Assembly (NCBI GenBank): GCA_038380795.1
Contig: CM076259.1
Span: 70,337,741 to 70,401,740, forward strand
Source: Pyrocephalus nanus
Lineage: Eukaryota; Chordata; Aves; Passeriformes; Tyrannidae
Direction of reading: 5' to 3'
DNA length: 64,000 bases
Positions within the stretch are counted from its first letter, which is position 1; the number at the start of each line of letters is the position of its first letter. The position numbers and the translations under genes were made by a program. Below are positions 34,849 to 48,760 of the stretch, piece by piece. The notes below the pieces were generated by a model. It had not been told where the DNA came from. It did no database searches and worked only from the letters and a program-made list of their open reading frames with translations.

Positions 34849-35270
34849 TGTCCTGTTTTCATCCAGAACACAGTCATTTTTTGCAGTAGCTCTGCGGGCC
34901 CATGGCCAGGACCCATATGTTGTTCTATACCACCTCACATCATTGCCAGCATCAGGGGGAAGGAACTATCACTTCTGAGGAGAAGGATGTTCCTTCTGGT
35001 GGAGAAATGTGGCAAGCGGAATGGTCCGATATTGTTTATTGTTGGGGAAGGGGGGTGGTGGTGGTGAGTGTTCTATGTAAATGTCTTATACCTTTTGTTA
35101 CTGATATTGTTGCTGTTACTATTTGCTTTCTTATCCCATTGCTGCTTCCAGTAAATTGCTCTTATCTCAACACATGATCTTTGCCTTTTGTGCTTCCAAT
35201 TGGAGGGGGAAGAGAAGCGAGAGGAGGTGAGATTTTTGCATAAACTGGAGAATACCATTACTAAACCACA
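34849..35270 (+). mobile_element. Endogenous-retrovirus solo LTR (passerine type)
   Basis: It starts TGTCCTGTTTTCATCCAGAA and passes through GGCCCATGGCCAGGACCC (34899-34916), GGAGAAATGTGGCAAGCGGA and a GTTATTGTTGTTG-type tract with TTTATCCCATT-like sequence. It has AGTAAATTGCTCTTATCTCA (35150-35169) near the U5 and ends CTAAACCACA (35261-35270). This order matches a songbird LTR type, shorter than usual by internal loss. A 91-codon frame (34902-35177) is fortuitous. Target duplication not evident (ACAGG against ATAAT). Confidence 0.82.
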
Positions 35271-38200
35271 ATAATAGGAAAGGGAGTACATCACTCAGAT
35301 AGTTCCTTTTAGAGTGTCTTAATTGAAGTATTAGAACGAAAAATCTGTCTTATTTTAACCAGTTATATATCCTCTTGTGCATTACACTGAAATCAAAACT
35401 CTTATAACACTGTTTAATTTCTACCTACGTTACTAAATTAGTCACCTAATTTAGATGTTACTGTGCCTACAAAATATGTGCTTTGATTGTATAGGCAGTG
35501 GAAAGTGTTACGGACTTCTGATGGCCTTCTGAGGACAATTTGGAATGTGAATATTTTTCCATTCATTGAATAAGAAAACTAGACATTTCAGTGCAAAGTT
35601 TAAATGCTTGTGCACATTCAGTGAGGAACCAAATAGAAATGGCCTGAGGGAATATCTGACTGAGTGTATGTTCTGTGAGTCACATCTGATTATATACTCA
35701 GCTAGGGATTTAGAATTCAGAACATTTGCAAGTAATGTCTAACACATGCCTTTTCTTCCCCCCCCACCCCGATGGTCAAAGCAGTTTCCAGAAAGAAGTA
35801 GCAAATTGGGATTAAAAGTTCCTTTCTTCCAGAGGGGGTATGAATCCATTCTGCTTTATTTTACAAAGGTTCTTCAAAGGCAGACCAAGTCATACCCTAG
35901 GACATGACAATCTCCAGCCTTAAATTCAAGCTAAGCTACAAAGGTGAGAGTGTAACTTCACAAATTTGGAAGTCAAGCAAGCAGCGTAGGAGATTATCTT
36001 GTCTGAGCTTGGATATTCATCTAGAACTTAGGTGGAAAAGTGTATGAAACTTGGAAGCAAAGACAAACATTGGAGAACTGCAGAGATTCTGTTCACCACT
36101 GTAGGGAGAAAATTTGTGCAGCCCAATTTTGATTCTTTAAAATAAGTTCCTGATTTGACAGGAGAGGGATATTCTGTATTTTATTATCAGCCAGGTGTTC
36201 TAGTACTATACTTTATGGCGATATCTATATAAAGAAAATATATCACAATACATTTACTGTCCTTAAGGTGAATTGGCATAGTTCATCTTGCAAACTAGGC
36301 TAGATAGTTTAGACAGCTAACCTATTTTTGAACCAAAAACTGAATACCCAAGATCTGTTTGTTTGTAAGAATACTCATTCACACAGGACACAATAATTCC
36401 TGAGACTCTGTTAGTAGTTAGCATTCGTGACCTTGTGCCAGTGGTTGTACCAAGCTGTAACCTTGCTAAATTTACTACAATGCATGTGTTCTGTCTAGTC
36501 TATATTATCTTACCATTGGTAACCTTAAATAATTTTTCTTTCATATAAGGTTTTAAGACTTTTGTAGAGCTAGTTTTGTTTATTTGCTTGTGTTTTGTTT
36601 TCTATCCTCTTACCCCATAAGCCTCTTAATTGCACCTCTCATCTGCAGCACATTTTAAAAGAAGTATGTTTCTTAACAGAAAAGTTCTTTTAACTACCTC
36701 AATTTTAAGACAGCAAAACCTGCGAGAATTAAGCTGTCTTTTTGCTCGTATCTATTCTCAGAAACAGTTCAAAAGGTACAAGAGTACATGTATAACTCTG
36801 AGAATAGTCAGAATTCTACTGGAAAACTAAGTTCTAGGAAGTTCTGCACAGCTTCAGAGGTTCATCCTACTTTCTTTGCACTTTTCATTAAAAAGTAGTC
36901 ATGGAGATAGTCAGGAAAAAGCCAACCCAGTGACTGTCAATGAAAGTGTAGATGTCTATCAACAGTATCTGCTAAATACAAAGTTAATGCAATTTGAAAC
37001 TATAATAAAATCCAACACACACTTATATATTTGGTATAGCAAAAGGAGCTATATGAAAGGAGCACCAAAAACTCCTCACAACTCCATAATGATTTACCAG
37101 TTGTATAAGCTTAGTTAAATAATATTGCAGGTAGAATTATTGCATTCTGAAATTTGCAGCTGGTTACTCTGAGTTCAGTTTTTTTAAAAAATGACTTTGA
37201 AAATAATTTGACACAGAGTAAAGTTGTATTTTGAGGTAATAAAGATGATAAAACAATATACAGATACTCAGTAGAGTATCTGACTTGATTTTAACTCAAT
37301 TTTTAATTAGTGTTGCTAATTACTTATGTACTAAAAGTTAAACACTTCTCTTTGTTTGTTTAGTATTAAAAACAATGGAGATACTTGAAAATACTGTTGT
37401 ATGCATGAAATTAGACACATTCTATTTATATAACCAGTTAAAAGAATAAAAAAAAAATAGGGCTGTTTTCATTTAAAATATTAAGTAATTTGTCACTGTT
37501 ATATAGGACTTGTCCTTAGCTGCTTTCTTATTTATCTGCAGAAACCTTTCATAAGAATTTAATGGTTTTTATAACTGAGTAAATTCACCTAAAAAATCAC
37601 AGACATTAAAAGTAAGATTCAACAATTTTCTTCAAAAAGATTCTTTTTATGCTAAAAACCAAAATACTTTGTAGGTCCTGAGTATATTTGTATTTGTTTT
37701 AGGATATATATAGGGAAAGAAGAAATTGAGGAAAAACCATAGAGCCCCAAGCAATTTATTGGAAGTGACTTTTTTTACTAGACAAAAAAAGTCTTCAATA
37801 GTCTTCAATAATGTTATTTGATCTTTTGACTTCCTCAAATTTTAACTTCATTTGAATAGACATGATGTCACTCATTTTATAGAATTTTTTTTAGTTGATT
37901 ACTACTGGTAACACTACTGAATAGAATTAAAGATTATTGCTTTAAATAATATTATTAGTACTCTTCTGTTCTGCCTAAAAATTTTTACCTCTACATTCAA
38001 GCTACATTTATACACCCAAAAACATGTTAGCTGTCTGATTCCATGCTGGGGAGCTTGGCAGCATGATGGGAGCCCACAGGGTGCATGTTCCACTGTATGT
38101 TTTTTGGAAGGAATTCCTTGACTAAGATACCACCTAAACTCTCTCTGGTATTTTTTTTAGAAACGTTAAACTGAAGCCCCATACAGACTCCAGGCATGAA

Positions 38201-41200
38201 AACCAGCTCTAATTTCTCTCTGCTGCTGGGTGGTGAGCTCTCCCACCAGACCAGTAACAATGCTTAGCAAATGCTTGGAAAAGTGCTGGTTAGCACACAA
38301 AAAATCATGTCAGAGAAAGTGACCTGGGCCAGTATCTGATCCCATTTTGTGATCTGGTTTTATTGCAGCCTTCCTACAGAGACTCAGTCCCATGCTGGAA
38401 ACATGGGAAAAGAAAAATTTATGACAGAACTGTCAATTCACCTAAATATCCATGACTTACCTTGTCTTTTTCCCTCCAATCTCATGCAAAAGGAATCAGG
38501 CATCTCACTTCTTATTACAGAATAGCTCTAGCATTTCTGAAAGAACAGACTTATTTGCTTCAAGGTAATTGCCATATTTATTGGAAGCAAACCCAGATAT
38601 CCTCTGAGATTATTTTAAAAATCAAGTTTCTGCATATAGTGAAATGGTACTGTAAATGTTGAGAATACTGTCCTTTCATTTTCTGATAATAAAGGTTATT
38701 TATAAATTTTAAGAACACTTAGTTGAAAAAAAAAAACAAAGACGGTGAAAAAACCTTTTAGAATGTGGCAGTTTCTCTTGCATAGGTGAAGGTAACATTT
38801 TATGCAATAACCTTATCTTATTGTTTTAATACATTTTCCTTCCCTGGAGTTTTAAGCTTTTCAGAACCCTCGACTAGTCTGTATCTAATAACGGCAGACT
38901 CATACAAAAATACAAGCAACAACAACAAAAAAAAAACAGCAGAAAAACACATTTAAACTCAGAAGAATTCCCTGTGATAAATCCAAACTAGAAGTTTTTC
39001 CAAAATTATTTTTGAGGAGTGGATTCATGCTTTGACTCCAGGAACTCACATATGAAGAGATTGAAATTCACTATGAATATTGAACTAATGGAAAATTCAT
39101 GGACGACATTACCCCAACAAGCCTTCAAAAGGCTGAAAATTGATTGATTTCACATATGTTGTTTGGGTGTACAGACATGATGGTTACTACTATGCACTAA
39201 AAGTAAGCTGGAAATTTCTCATTAATGTTTCTTTCTCCAACAACTTTTCAGTTAAAAAATTAACCCAGGATCCTTTCCTTTGCACTGTATATCCACAGGA
39301 TAATTCAAGTGAGAATGTACCTCGGGAGGTTTCTGTCTTGCCATTTGAACTCCTCCACAGATGAAAACTAGTATTGTTTATAACTTTTCTACTATAAGTA
39401 GGTAATTTTAGAGAGTGAGATGGATCATCCTGTTTGAATATCGGTGTCAGTATGTTGATATGTCGATATATGAAAGAAAGTTATTCCTTGTTAATTCAGG
39501 CAGGTCATTATTATCCATTTCTATTTCTGTTACTAGATGAGCTTCTGTGAAGGCTCTGTGGCTGTAGTAAATGTGCTCTGTGAATACCAATGTCTGCTTG
39601 ATCTTGAAGGTTGCCACTGGGTGCAATTAATGTCAGAAATATTTTACATATATCTCCATGACAGCAATTCGGCTTAAATAGACTTATTTCATACTTGTTC
39701 AGCTTTATTTGAATATCTTTTAGTTTTGAAATTATACATCACGTAACTATTTTCTTTGTGCAGTGAATTACAGCACAAAAGCAAGTAACTCAGTAAATAG
39801 AATGCAGTATGCTCTTGGCTAAATGCTTTGTTATTATAGGAGAAAAAGTGTTGTTTGGTTACTTCATACCCATGCATGAAAACAGAATTAAAATTCTGAG
39901 TTTTTTCTGGAATTTGTCACACCTAAACAGATACCTATATTTGAAATATTTATCAAAGACTCCCCTTATGCTCAAGGGAGAGAGGAAATACACATAATTA
40001 GGGTGAAATTCATCTGTTTTGTTACAAATGTCAACGTCATGCTTTTTTTAAAGCTCACCATTTAGGGATATGGACTGAGATGATGCTGATATGTAAATGT
40101 CTGCGTAGAGAGAAGCTACACACGACCAGATGAAAACTGAAATGTCTAAAACAACTGAAAATGCTGCTGCATTTTTTTTTCCTTTGAAAGAAAAGTTAAA
40201 ACTCAGTTAGCATCATAAAAAACCCCAATCAAATACAGCTTTGCCTGCTTTTGATTGCTTAAACCTAAGGTAAAGGGAAAAAATATATAATGCATATATT
40301 GAATTAAACAGGAGTGAAGGAAAGCTTGACATGTGAACTTAAATCTGAATGCTCTATGGTGATACAGTATGTTTTATTCCTTATACACTCCAGTGGAAGA
40401 AAATAACCTAGCTGCCTCAATATTGAGCTCAGAGGGCAAAATATAGCAGAATAAATAAAAAATGTACTGTACAAATTTGTAGGTGCATGCAACTGCAACA
40501 GAAATTGAAGCGTGTTCAAATATACCTTTGCCTGTAAATAAACTGGTCTGGCATTACCTTTAAGGAATTCCTTCATGGTCAAATCTGCTTGTAACCCCAT
40601 TGTAGGCCTGGCATGCTGAACAGGAGACAATATTCAGGTGAAGTTTTGAAGCATTTTAAAGTGCAGACAAGCTTCGATATTTTGTGACTGGCCTAATGAA
40701 ATCCATTAGTATCAATTAGTTTGGTGACACATCATGAACTGTTATGGACACAGAAAATATTTCCACTGATGTCACCTACAGTTAAAGCAGATGAAATTTT
40801 CAAATAACTCCACTCCTAGGAAAGCAGTATAGATGTGAGCAGCCAAGTGTTTTTAGCTGACCACACTTATAATTTATGGCAAGATGGGCCAGCAAAATTA
40901 AGAAAGAAGCACACTACATCATGTTATTTTATTGATGGACTCATACAATATTACAAACTTTAAAAAAATATTTCTTATTATCAAAAATTGATTTTATGTA
41001 ATGACAAGTGTTTGTTGGGAAAATGAAGCATCTGCTTGATCTGTTAGGTATATTAAAAGTCGGCTTTTGTTTTCTTTACTGTCTTTAAAAGTACTTATGT
41101 ATAATTTCTTTAAATAAAAAGTCAGTTAACTTCACACAAAATAAGGAAATAATTAGAGATTATGTCAAATGTCTATGCTGGAAGACAGGGCATATTAAGA

Positions 41201-43512
41201 GATTGAAACATTCTTTTTAAAATATTATCAGGTGAATAGGCCATTTACAGTTCTTTAAGAACTGGTTTTAAAATTGTGTTGGTGGCATTCTTTTGTGGAC
41301 TGATAAAAGTAATTGGTGAGAGCTTTTAAATGAGCATCAATTCATAGACTAAAAAAAAGGCCTCAATGTGTTTATAACTTTCTACAGGCTTATCTCATTT
41401 GTTTATACAAATATCCCAATATATAATGTGCATCATTATATATGCAAAAGTAGGAAATATGCACTTCAGAGAGATGAAGACTCAGTTCCACTTTAACGGT
41501 GACTTCACTGTAATTTAAAGTTTTTCGTGTTATATATTCCTTTGTATGATAACCTATGCTAATTTATTGAAGTGCATTTGAGTTATGCTTAGCAATATTT
41601 CCTATCCACTTGTATTCTTGAAACAAACATCCTTAAAATTAACCCGACTCGTGAGGGGAACAAACAAATAACAAAAAAACATCCAACAGTCTTTTGAGAA
41701 ACTAATCCACTAGACTGAAGATACTGAGAGAGAAAAAGAGATCACTTTTGATAGAAAGAGAATTATCTAAAAGTAACAGTAACTACTAAAAATATTTAAA
41801 AAATAAAAAAAAAATAGAAAAAACTGTTGACTGAAGAAACTTCAAAAAGTATGAAAGCAATATGGCTCAAACAAAAGGGAACTTGAGCCTTCGTTTGGAT
41901 GGCATAATTGGAAGTAGTTAGTATTTTTGGTCAATGATTAGATGTGCATTCCAAATCCAGATAAAAATTGTTTGTGAAAACAAACAAACATGTAGCTTAA
42001 TGTCCCTATGCAGGATCTTCTAGATAAGTTATACTGGATCTGTTTCTGAATTTTGCTTAAAGGTATTAGTTAATCGTGAAAATAAATATTAATTTTTTAA
42101 ATTTTCTCATGTATTTCTGAAAGTTCACCTGTGAATCATTACTTCTCTCTAGAAAAGAGGGAGCATATTATTAGCATACACTAGCTGCTGATAAACATAA
42201 AAACATTTTAGATGGTGTCTGAAACATTTTTTGGTCTGTTCTATACGTCTGCTTTTGGCAATAGGTATGCTGCTGTTACTGTCAGCATCTGATAATTGCT
42301 ATTTGCCAAATATGGAAGGCTAATGATGTTCCTTTGCTCAAAACATATGTTCCTTTGCTTATGGAACAAAGCTTTCTGTGCTTGTGATGGCTATGCCATG
42401 AAACTGGTCAGCATAGACAAAGCAGAGGGTGGAATTTGTTCAATATATGAGTTCTTCTTTGGGCAAAATTGGGTATTTTAGGGGTTAGTTTTGGGGAGGT
42501 TTTTTTGGCTGATTATTTGGGGCTCTTTATTTTAAATCAGACTAATATCCTGATTCTCTTCTCCATTTCACTCTTTACTGGTATTATGTTTCTGACGGAT
42601 TTATTCCTGTACTGTATTTCACTGTAGGGGTTTGAGTAAGGTTAGAAAATAGCCTGTTAAAAAAATTTTTTTTTACACTGGCTTTGATGAATTATTATAC
42701 CTTCTGGGGTGAACTGTGGAAACTTGCTGTGCCTGTTTTCCTGGTTCCATATTCTTATTATGTAGGAGTGAGGAAATGATTACCTATACTTCCTATCTCT
42801 CCCTCAGTGCATGATGGACCATTTATACTAGCTGGTAAAGGATGAGAAGGGAAAATGCCTTCTCTGGAGACCCTCTGGAGGGTAAGCTTCCCAGATGTCA
42901 GGAACAGAAAGCAGATGTGACAGATCTCAAAAGATGTGGGTTATCTTGTGATAAATTCTGGAAGATTAAGTTCTTCCTCTTTTACCTTTATACAAAGAAG
43001 GCCACTTGCAACAAGATATTTAAAAATTGTATTTCATACACATAGGAATATGCTACAGAAATTAATGCTTCCATATTTAATGTCAAAATATTTTGCATAT
43101 AGAGTATGCAAAATATACACAGACTGATATTCACACTAAAATATTCACTTTGTATTATTTTTTATAGTGCATATTTTGTATTTACATTTTGTGCTTTTCT
43201 CAATATCTCATTTAAGGTATTTTAATGGCAAAGGGTAAATTTTATATACACTGTTGTCAACTCCTGATATAAAACTGGAAGAACCAGGCTTTTGTAAAGT
43301 TATTGATGAGTTCAAGTTTTGAAGAAATAAATATAGATAGTTAAAAGCAATTAAGATGTGTTCACTGACAGAAAAATATATTTTTCCAGCAGGGGAGAAA
43401 AATCTGTTAGCCTGACAGAACTTTTTGTCAGACCACAAACTACATTTAACTGTGAAAAAGAAATAAATGTGGTGAAATTCTTCTTGTTTTTCCTTTTTTC
43501 TTTTTCACTCTT
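35271..43512. other. Long A/T-rich stretch without recognisable repeats
   Basis: About 8.2 kb in which I identify no CR1, LTR, gene or RNA gene. Small details are a 10-bp perfect tandem duplication (37791-37810), a 12-bp direct repeat (42327-42338 and 42348-42359) and a perfect 12-bp hairpin (43088-43116). Reading frames of 60-108 codons lack family likeness. A slightly G+C-richer island at 38030-38270 has no match I recognise. Confidence 0.45.
43088..43116. other. Perfect 12-bp inverted repeat containing POU-like words
   Basis: ATATTTTGCATA (43088-43099), loop TAGAG, TATGCAAAATAT (43105-43116). Each arm contains a TTTGCATA/TATGCAAA word resembling the octamer recognised by POU-domain factors. 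Function is not shown. Confidence 0.7.
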
Positions 43513-43790
43513 GTGAACAGTGACAGGACTCAAGGAAATGGCATGATGCTGTGTCAAGGGAAGTTAAGGTTAGATATCAGGAAAGTTTTTCATGCAGAGG
43601 GTGATTGGGCACTGGAACCGACCCCCCAGGGAAGTGGTCACAGCACCAAGCCTGACGGAGTTCAGGAAGTGTTTGGACAGTGCTTTCAGGCACATGGTGT
43701 AATTCTTGGGGTGTCCTGTATAGGGCCAGGAGATGGACTCCGTGATCCTGATGGGTGCCTTCCAACTCAGCATATTTTATGATTATGTGA
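43513..43790 (+). repeat. CR1 LINE, 3' end
   Basis: The sense CR1 3' end still reads the ORF2 C-terminus in one + frame (43513-43782), with peptide words RTQGNGMMLCQG, KLRLDIRKVFH and QEVFGQCF. DNA landmarks are AGGGAAGTGGTCACAGCACC, GGTGCCTTCCAACTCAGCAT and a tail with ATTTTATGATTATG. The CCCCAGGGAAGTGGTCACAGC variant resembles the copy at 54995-55875, suggesting the same CR1 subfamily. Confidence 0.93.
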
Positions 43791-43988
43791 CTCTTACTGT
43801 CTCTGACTTCTTGGCTTGGCTGTCAACCAACTCCCAGCTCCCCATGCCTATTCTGGACCAGAGATCCAGGCAAGGTACCGTGGGACTATGGCCATGGTGA
43901 GTCCCTGCTTTGCTGACCTCCCCTTACTCTCTGCTACCATTTCTTGCAGTTTCATCCTGCTGGTCCCCCAGCTTTCATCCAAATACAT

Positions 43989-44019
<31 letters not shown>

Positions 44020-44180
44020 TTCTCACTCTCTTTTTCTCATAGGACAAGATTGAGTTACCTGAACATATATGTTCGAGCAAAATCTTCTTGGGTTATCAAA
44101 GATATTTGTGTGCTAAGCAAAAAAACACAAGACATACAGAACACTGGCATCTTTTTTGGACCTTCAGCTAGAGGATATTA
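43791..44180. other. G+C-richer segment with pyrimidine tract
   Basis: After the CR1 tail comes about 190 bp of G+C-richer sequence that I cannot classify, then a CT tract (43989-44041) ending in TTTTTCTCATAG. A frame of 40 codons follows from GACAAGATTGAG (44042) to a TAG at 44170-44172. No protein family is recognised. A second + frame across the same DNA (43816-44181, 121 codons) is also open, so openness alone means little here. Confidence 0.3.
43989..44041 (+). repeat. CT-rich simple repeat
   Basis: (CT)n and CTTT units, pure pyrimidine for most of its length. Its right end has the form of a 3' splice site (pyrimidines then CATAG). Confidence 0.9.
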
Positions 44181-47100
44181 GGGATTCCCTTGAGCATCAC
44201 AAACAGTAATGGATGCCTAAGTGTAAGCAACTAAATCAAGTACCAAGTCAATAGGGTCGGTGGAGTCTAGGCTGTTCATCTCACCCTAAAGCAAACACAG
44301 GGTTTGATTTGGTAGCTGAAACATAATCCCTTGGTTTTGCTTGATATATTTAATGATGACCCTAAGTAACAAGATGGGGAATACAATAAATGTACTGTGG
44401 ACACCTACATCCTTCTACTGAAATAACTGGAAACCAGGAAAGATAGTCTGAGAAATATCAAATAACACTGTGTGGTTAGGGTCAGGAAACAGAACCAAGA
44501 CCAGTATGATTATAAGACAAACAAAATAGGAAAAAAACAGACAGAAATGAGAGTTGCTGTTTTAAAAGTGAGTCTCTATATTCTCTATCTTCTTTTTTCA
44601 ACCCCATAAATGCAATAATTCCTTTAATCACTTAAAATTCGTAGGTTCAGGTTGATTATATATATGATCCCACTGCAGTCAATGCAAGCATTATTTTTTC
44701 TGCATGCCCATAAAAAAAGCAGAATGAAACTTCAATATTACGGAGAATGAAATAGGTGTTTTTTAATATTTTTAAAAAATCTCCTATTCAAATAATATGT
44801 CTGCCTAGTTATCCATAAATACTAGGAGATATGTCTACAGGTTATACATAGGACATTATCAGTATATCACTGTATATAGGCTGTTCAGCTAACCTCTTGG
44901 AAAGGACAGATTTGAAATGAATGTTCTGCACTGTCCAGACCACATCAGTACATAACTTTTACAGTAGAGCTATCTTGTCCTAGACATATGAGTACTGCAT
45001 TATTGAACTTCACATCAGCAATAGACATATCTGGGATTAAAAAATAGCCAGAAATTCTAGCAGTTTTATATAATGAACAAATCAGGACCAGTTACAATAT
45101 GTCTAGAAATCTCAAAAAAATGTGCACTGGCATCAGACTTTACCTGTATCTAATTTCTGAACATAAAATTGAACAATCAAGTATCAAAGAAACTCCAGGC
45201 CACATTAATATTAAATTCAAATTTCTTTCAGTCTTTTCCTAGCTGAATCTATTGTTAGGAGCTTTTACAATCCCTCTGCACAAAGTGAGATAGTATATCA
45301 CTAATACTGTGATGTCATTAATTGCTCTGTTTCCAGTATATATGTCTATTTCTTTTTTTTCTCTTTTTCTCAGAGACTTCTGTCTTTATCCTTCTGCCTT
45401 CTCAATAATAATCTTCAGACACAAATCACTTTGCTACCTCTGTTCCCTGAATGTATTTGCCTGCCAAAAAAATTTGCATGTATCATTATAGCTTTTTGAA
45501 AATACTTTTAATCACTCTCCACTTCATCACACATATCATAAACTCACCCCTAGATTTCTTAAAAAAATTTACTTGAGTCTGTCTGTGTTTGAGTGAAGCT
45601 CATATTCAACAGATGATGTTCATCTCTTAGGGTCTCTAGGCCATGTAATAAGTAAACTAAAATTTTCTTTCCTCTTTGTGATCCTGGAATGTTGGAACAA
45701 GGCATGTCCCTCTCCCAGATAGTGTAAAGTAAAAGGCATTCAGAGCCATGCAGCCATTCCAGTTCTTTCTTATTCTTCTTCTCACAATGAAAAGAAAAAA
45801 AAAAATTATAAAATATACTCTCTTTGAAACAAAATTTAATTTAAAGAAACCCTTTTATTCTACTATCTGAATCTGAAATCAATACCTTCACTCTGGAGAA
45901 CCATAAGATCTACCATATTTCAGAACATATCTAGAAAAATGGTTGCTAAGAGAGATTCAAGGCTTGTCTGTGCTGTCAGACTCTTAAAGAAATTTAATAG
46001 TTTGGGCTAGAGCTTCACTATTTTAATGATGAAATTTCCAGAACAGAATTGGCTTTCCTCCAAATAATGAGGAGGAGACACAAAACTGTCTACATCTTAT
46101 GCAGACAGGTCTTGTTGTAGCTAAAACATGATTTTATTTCCTACAGAACTGCCTCATAATTGTCTTGAAAAAACCAAACCAAAACAAAAAAACCATGACC
46201 ACATATATGTTGCTGAAATACTATTTATAACCTTATGTAGCCAGCTGACTCTCACTGCACCTCTCTTCCTGTAGTGGTCTTCAAACTTCCTCCATGTAGT
46301 TTACATCAGTACTGAGCTGGGTTAAATGCAAGTAACATACTCTTTATTACAGAGTCAGCTTTTACTCAATTTCTTGCTTGCTAACAGAGCTGGACTTTTC
46401 GAGTTTGGGACCTGCTATACCATCTGCACAGCATTACCTCCCACTAATTCAATAATTTTTTTGTTCTTTGTGATTAGTTGAAAAATTAATATTTGAAAGA
46501 ACAAATTTCCTTATCATCATGGTCATTAGACCTTTTTTTATCATGCACCTATTAATATGAAATCTAACCCCAGATGGCAAATAGTAAAGTTATTATAATT
46601 TGTTTCCATCACCCCACAGAGTAGTGGTGTTCTTTCAGCAGTTACATTAGATGAGTAACCCGCTTCTGTATAAAGCCAAGAAAAGCAAATTCTGATTTTT
46701 TCTCTTATACTTTTCCCAGAATATAATTTTTTGATAGAAGATTTTAAGAAAAAAAAAAAAAAGGTATGGTATTTCATGATTTTAGGCTACATGGTTTAAA
46801 AGTTTTCTCTTTAGAACTGAAATGTAACAATGGCAAAGTTTTTACTTTTTGAGATTCCCAGTTTGAGGTCTTCTAGATTGTTGAGGAAAAGATACATGTC
46901 ACATTGGTGCATCTGAAACTACAACATTAAAGTATTTGGGAACTGACAGACCAAACTTTTCATTTTTAGATTCTCATGTTTTAATTTGATTTCTTGATCA
47001 TATTTTCAGGATTATTTTTCTACTGTACGGTAACAAAAAGGTACCATTATTTTTCTATCATACAAAACCAAAAATGTTATTTCTTATATTAAAAAAAAAA

Positions 47101-48410
47101 TCTGACTTTTAAAACTGAAAGATCTGACTTTTTAAAATTCAGCTCAGATGTGCTTCCTTCTCCATTCAATGAGCTATGTAAAAATTATTTTGAAAAATAA
47201 AATAAAATAATTAATGGATGTAGAGTACTTATTTTATTTTTAAATTCCAGTCAGAGATAATGCAAAAAAATAAGCATCCAACTTACAATACATTTCTTCC
47301 CACAGAAAAAAATCACCCAAAGAAAACAGTGCTCAGTGGTTCCTACTGGATAATCTTTCCCCCTTAAAACTGTGTTTTCTTTTGTTTGGGTTTTTTTTTA
47401 ATATTTTAACACTTAAGGCTTAAAGTCAGTCAGCGGTTGTATTTTACCTTTTTTTGAATTTATTTGGGTTTTTTGCTTCATAATAATGCAAATTTCTATG
47501 CTGAGTCTAATTCTAGTGATATCTCAGACCTATAAATTACCCAATTATCAGATTTTTTTTTTAATCCCAGATAATGACCATAATTTCCCAAGGAACAATA
47601 ACAGTTTAGATTCTTTATACTAGGTATTATAACAAATGCTAGAAGAAATTATAATGCCTCATTAATTTTATGTAAATTATTAGATTGAGCTATTTGTTCT
47701 TCAGAAATATACTTCTGTGTTTTCAATTTTTTTTTGTTTTTACCATACCTACAAACTACTAATAAAAATTCTGTTGTTCTAAAGCATTTTTTCTCAACAT
47801 ATCTTTTTTTTCCCCTGAAAAAATAAAGGCTGCTGCATACTGATGTTTATTAAATTAAGTGGTAAAAATCAGTGTAATAAGAAACTGCAACTTGCTCAAA
47901 ATGTTTAAAGTAAGTATTATTCAAATAATCTTAAATTTATTCTCAACAGGAAAGGCTAAATATAGAATATATAAATTTAATATTCTATACAACTAAATGG
48001 CTGTTAGGATAGGAAACAAATATTAAATTTTAACTTGTACTTACTGTAGCCATTTCAAAAGATCCTAGAGGATGACAAAGTTAAGCCAATTTAAATAATA
48101 AACCATTTTTAAGTGCAAATAGATCTTTATTGGATGGTTTAAAAACATTTGGCTATTTCAGTTTAGAATACCCCCTTCAGAGACTTTTGTCAATTGAATG
48201 GATTAATGGACTATGTCGCAGCTGAATGGATCATCTGGTGGTGTAATTATGTCTTCCTAAGTCAACACACACCCCAGAGGGGCGCAAATACACTGCTCAA
48301 CCCAACGTGTAATACAAAAATTACACATTAAAAAAATAATTTCAGAGAGAGCAGGAGGCTTGAGTTGGCTTCAACCCATATCTTTGTTTATGATGACTTC
48401 GAACACCAGA
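44181..48410. other. A/T-rich non-coding sequence
   Basis: No gene or dispersed repeat recognised. It contains A runs (46750-46762, 47091-47100) and T runs. The short segment 48180-48300, with CACACACCCCAGAGGGGCGC, is less A/T-rich but has no match I know. Confidence 0.45.
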
Positions 48411-48760
48411 GTCATAGATAATCATAGAAATATCTAGGTTCAAAAAGACCTTTAAGATGATGAGTCCCAACTATAAACCCAGCACTGCCAAGTCCACACT
48501 AAACCATATCTCTCAGTGCCAATCTACAACATCTTATACATTCTGCCAGGGTTGGTGACTTGCTCACTTCCATTGGCAGCCAGTTTCAATGCTTGAAAAT
48601 GCTTTTCAGTGAATATTTTTTTCCTAATATCTAATCTAAACCTAAAAACCTAAACCCTAAAACTTGTGGCCATTTCCTCTTATCCTATCACTGTTACGTG
48701 GGAAAACAACCTAACCCACACCTCACTACAAACCCCCTTTCAGAAGGTATATTGCAATTG
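48411..48760 (-). repeat. CR1 LINE, 3' end, minus strand
   Basis: Inverted CR1: GTCATAGATAATCATAGAAA, GTTCAAAAAGACCTTTAAGA, a CTAATATCTAATCTAAACCT box (48627-48646) and ACTTGTGGCCATTTCCTCTT. CCTAAAAACCTAAACCCTAA within it is CR1-derived and not telomeric repeat. It is old and substituted. Confidence 0.88.

Noticed and set aside
38030..38270. G+C-richer island with a 77-codon minus frame
   Set aside because: There is no splice-site pattern, protein motif or repeat family that I can support. It may merit alignment but is not called.
48640..48665. Telomere-like CCTAAA/CCCTAA words
   Set aside because: They sit within the inverted CR1 box (CTAATCTAAACCT) and are not tandem TTAGGG repeats.
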